Below, one piece after another: positions 63,926 to 64,000 of a DNA stretch of 64,000 bases. Both the position numbers and the translations under genes were made by a program. Every line of letters starts with the position of its first letter. Position 1 is the first letter of the stretch. The notes beneath the pieces were generated by a model, which saw nothing but the letters and a program-made list of their open reading frames with translations, did not search any database and had not been told where the DNA came from. Location: the NCBI RefSeq assembly GCF_003660445.1, contig NZ_QZVQ01000013.1:21843-85842 (forward strand), read 5' to 3'. This stretch comes from Croceibacterium ferulae (GTDB lineage: Bacteria; Pseudomonadota; Alphaproteobacteria; Sphingomonadales; Sphingomonadaceae).

Positions 63926-64000
63926 TCACCTGCCGACCAGACGCTCCGCAATCTGGCGCACTTCGGCACCCATGTCGGGGCGTTCCAGCGCCAGGGCCAG
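63926..64000 (-). CDS. Unidentified protein, C-terminal end only
   Basis: The last 24 codons of a minus-strand gene entering from the right edge read LALALERPDMGAEVRQIAER then LVGR, with a TGA stop at 63926-63928. The helical, charged composition looks like the end of a real protein, but it is too short to assign. Confidence 0.35.
   Translation of the reverse strand: MALALERPDMGAEVRQIAERLVGR

Overview
The window looks like an accessory region of an alphaproteobacterium, most likely a sphingomonad. The signs are a SciP/DUF1153-type CtrA regulator, a DUF6894-type protein, an archaic chaperone-usher pilus operon with spore-coat-U subunits, a LOV histidine kinase and IS families typical of sphingomonads (IS5/IS427, IS630, IS66). 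The sequence alone does not fix the genus, or whether this is chromosome or a large plasmid. Intact genes form islands between long stretches of decayed mobile DNA.

Layout. (1) 1-2.6 kb: an IS66 end, a frameshifted IS630 copy with recognisable ends, and an IS5 copy. (2) 2.9-8.4 kb: surface-polysaccharide genes for a pyruvyl transferase, a Wzx-like flippase, a GT25 glycosyltransferase and an O-acyltransferase. (3) 8.6-18 kb: a graveyard of IS remnants and prophage or plasmid-like genes, including a CI/LexA-like repressor with an internal stop, a broken HIRAN gene, a WYL-like protein, a broken Sel1-repeat gene and a second broken IS630. (4) 18.2-24.1 kb: small plasmid-like genes and an acyltransferase, bracketed by two inverted arrays of a hairpin-forming repeat of about 120 bp. 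(5) 24.3-31.3 kb: a membrane protein, a SciP-like regulator, an IS66 remnant, a broken acyltransferase, a holin-like protein, an outer-membrane barrel and a decayed tyrosine integrase. (6) 32.7-37.2 kb: two hybrid histidine kinases, the second with a photoactive-type LOV domain. (7) 38.2-46.7 kb: a second polysaccharide block of GT4, Wzx-like flippase, DUF1800/DUF1501 pair and GT4. (8) 47.3-48.9 kb: a bS21 ribosomal protein paralogue and an excalibur-domain protein. (9) 49.2-53.5 kb: the chaperone-usher operon on the minus strand. (10) 55.3-59.2 kb: GT2 glycosyltransferase, UDP-glucose dehydrogenase and UDP-glucuronate 4-epimerase. (11) 60.3-62.4 kb: a degenerate CRISPR-like repeat cluster and three IS5 3' remnants. 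(12) 62.6-63.6 kb: a fatty acid desaturase.

How it works together. UDP-glucose dehydrogenase and the epimerase would supply UDP-glucuronate and UDP-galacturonate. The glycosyltransferases would build a repeat unit, the pyruvyl and acyl transferases would decorate it, and the flippases would move it across the inner membrane. No polymerase, chain-length regulator, outer-membrane exporter or priming transferase is visible, so the pathway must depend on genes elsewhere. Pili, polysaccharide and light- or stress-sensing kinases together suggest a surface-attachment and envelope-modification region assembled by repeated IS and prophage insertion.

The most unusual feature is the pair of inverted hairpin-repeat arrays at 18.2-18.6 and 23.7-24.05 kb. 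Their stems are kept by paired base changes while reading frame and loops drift.
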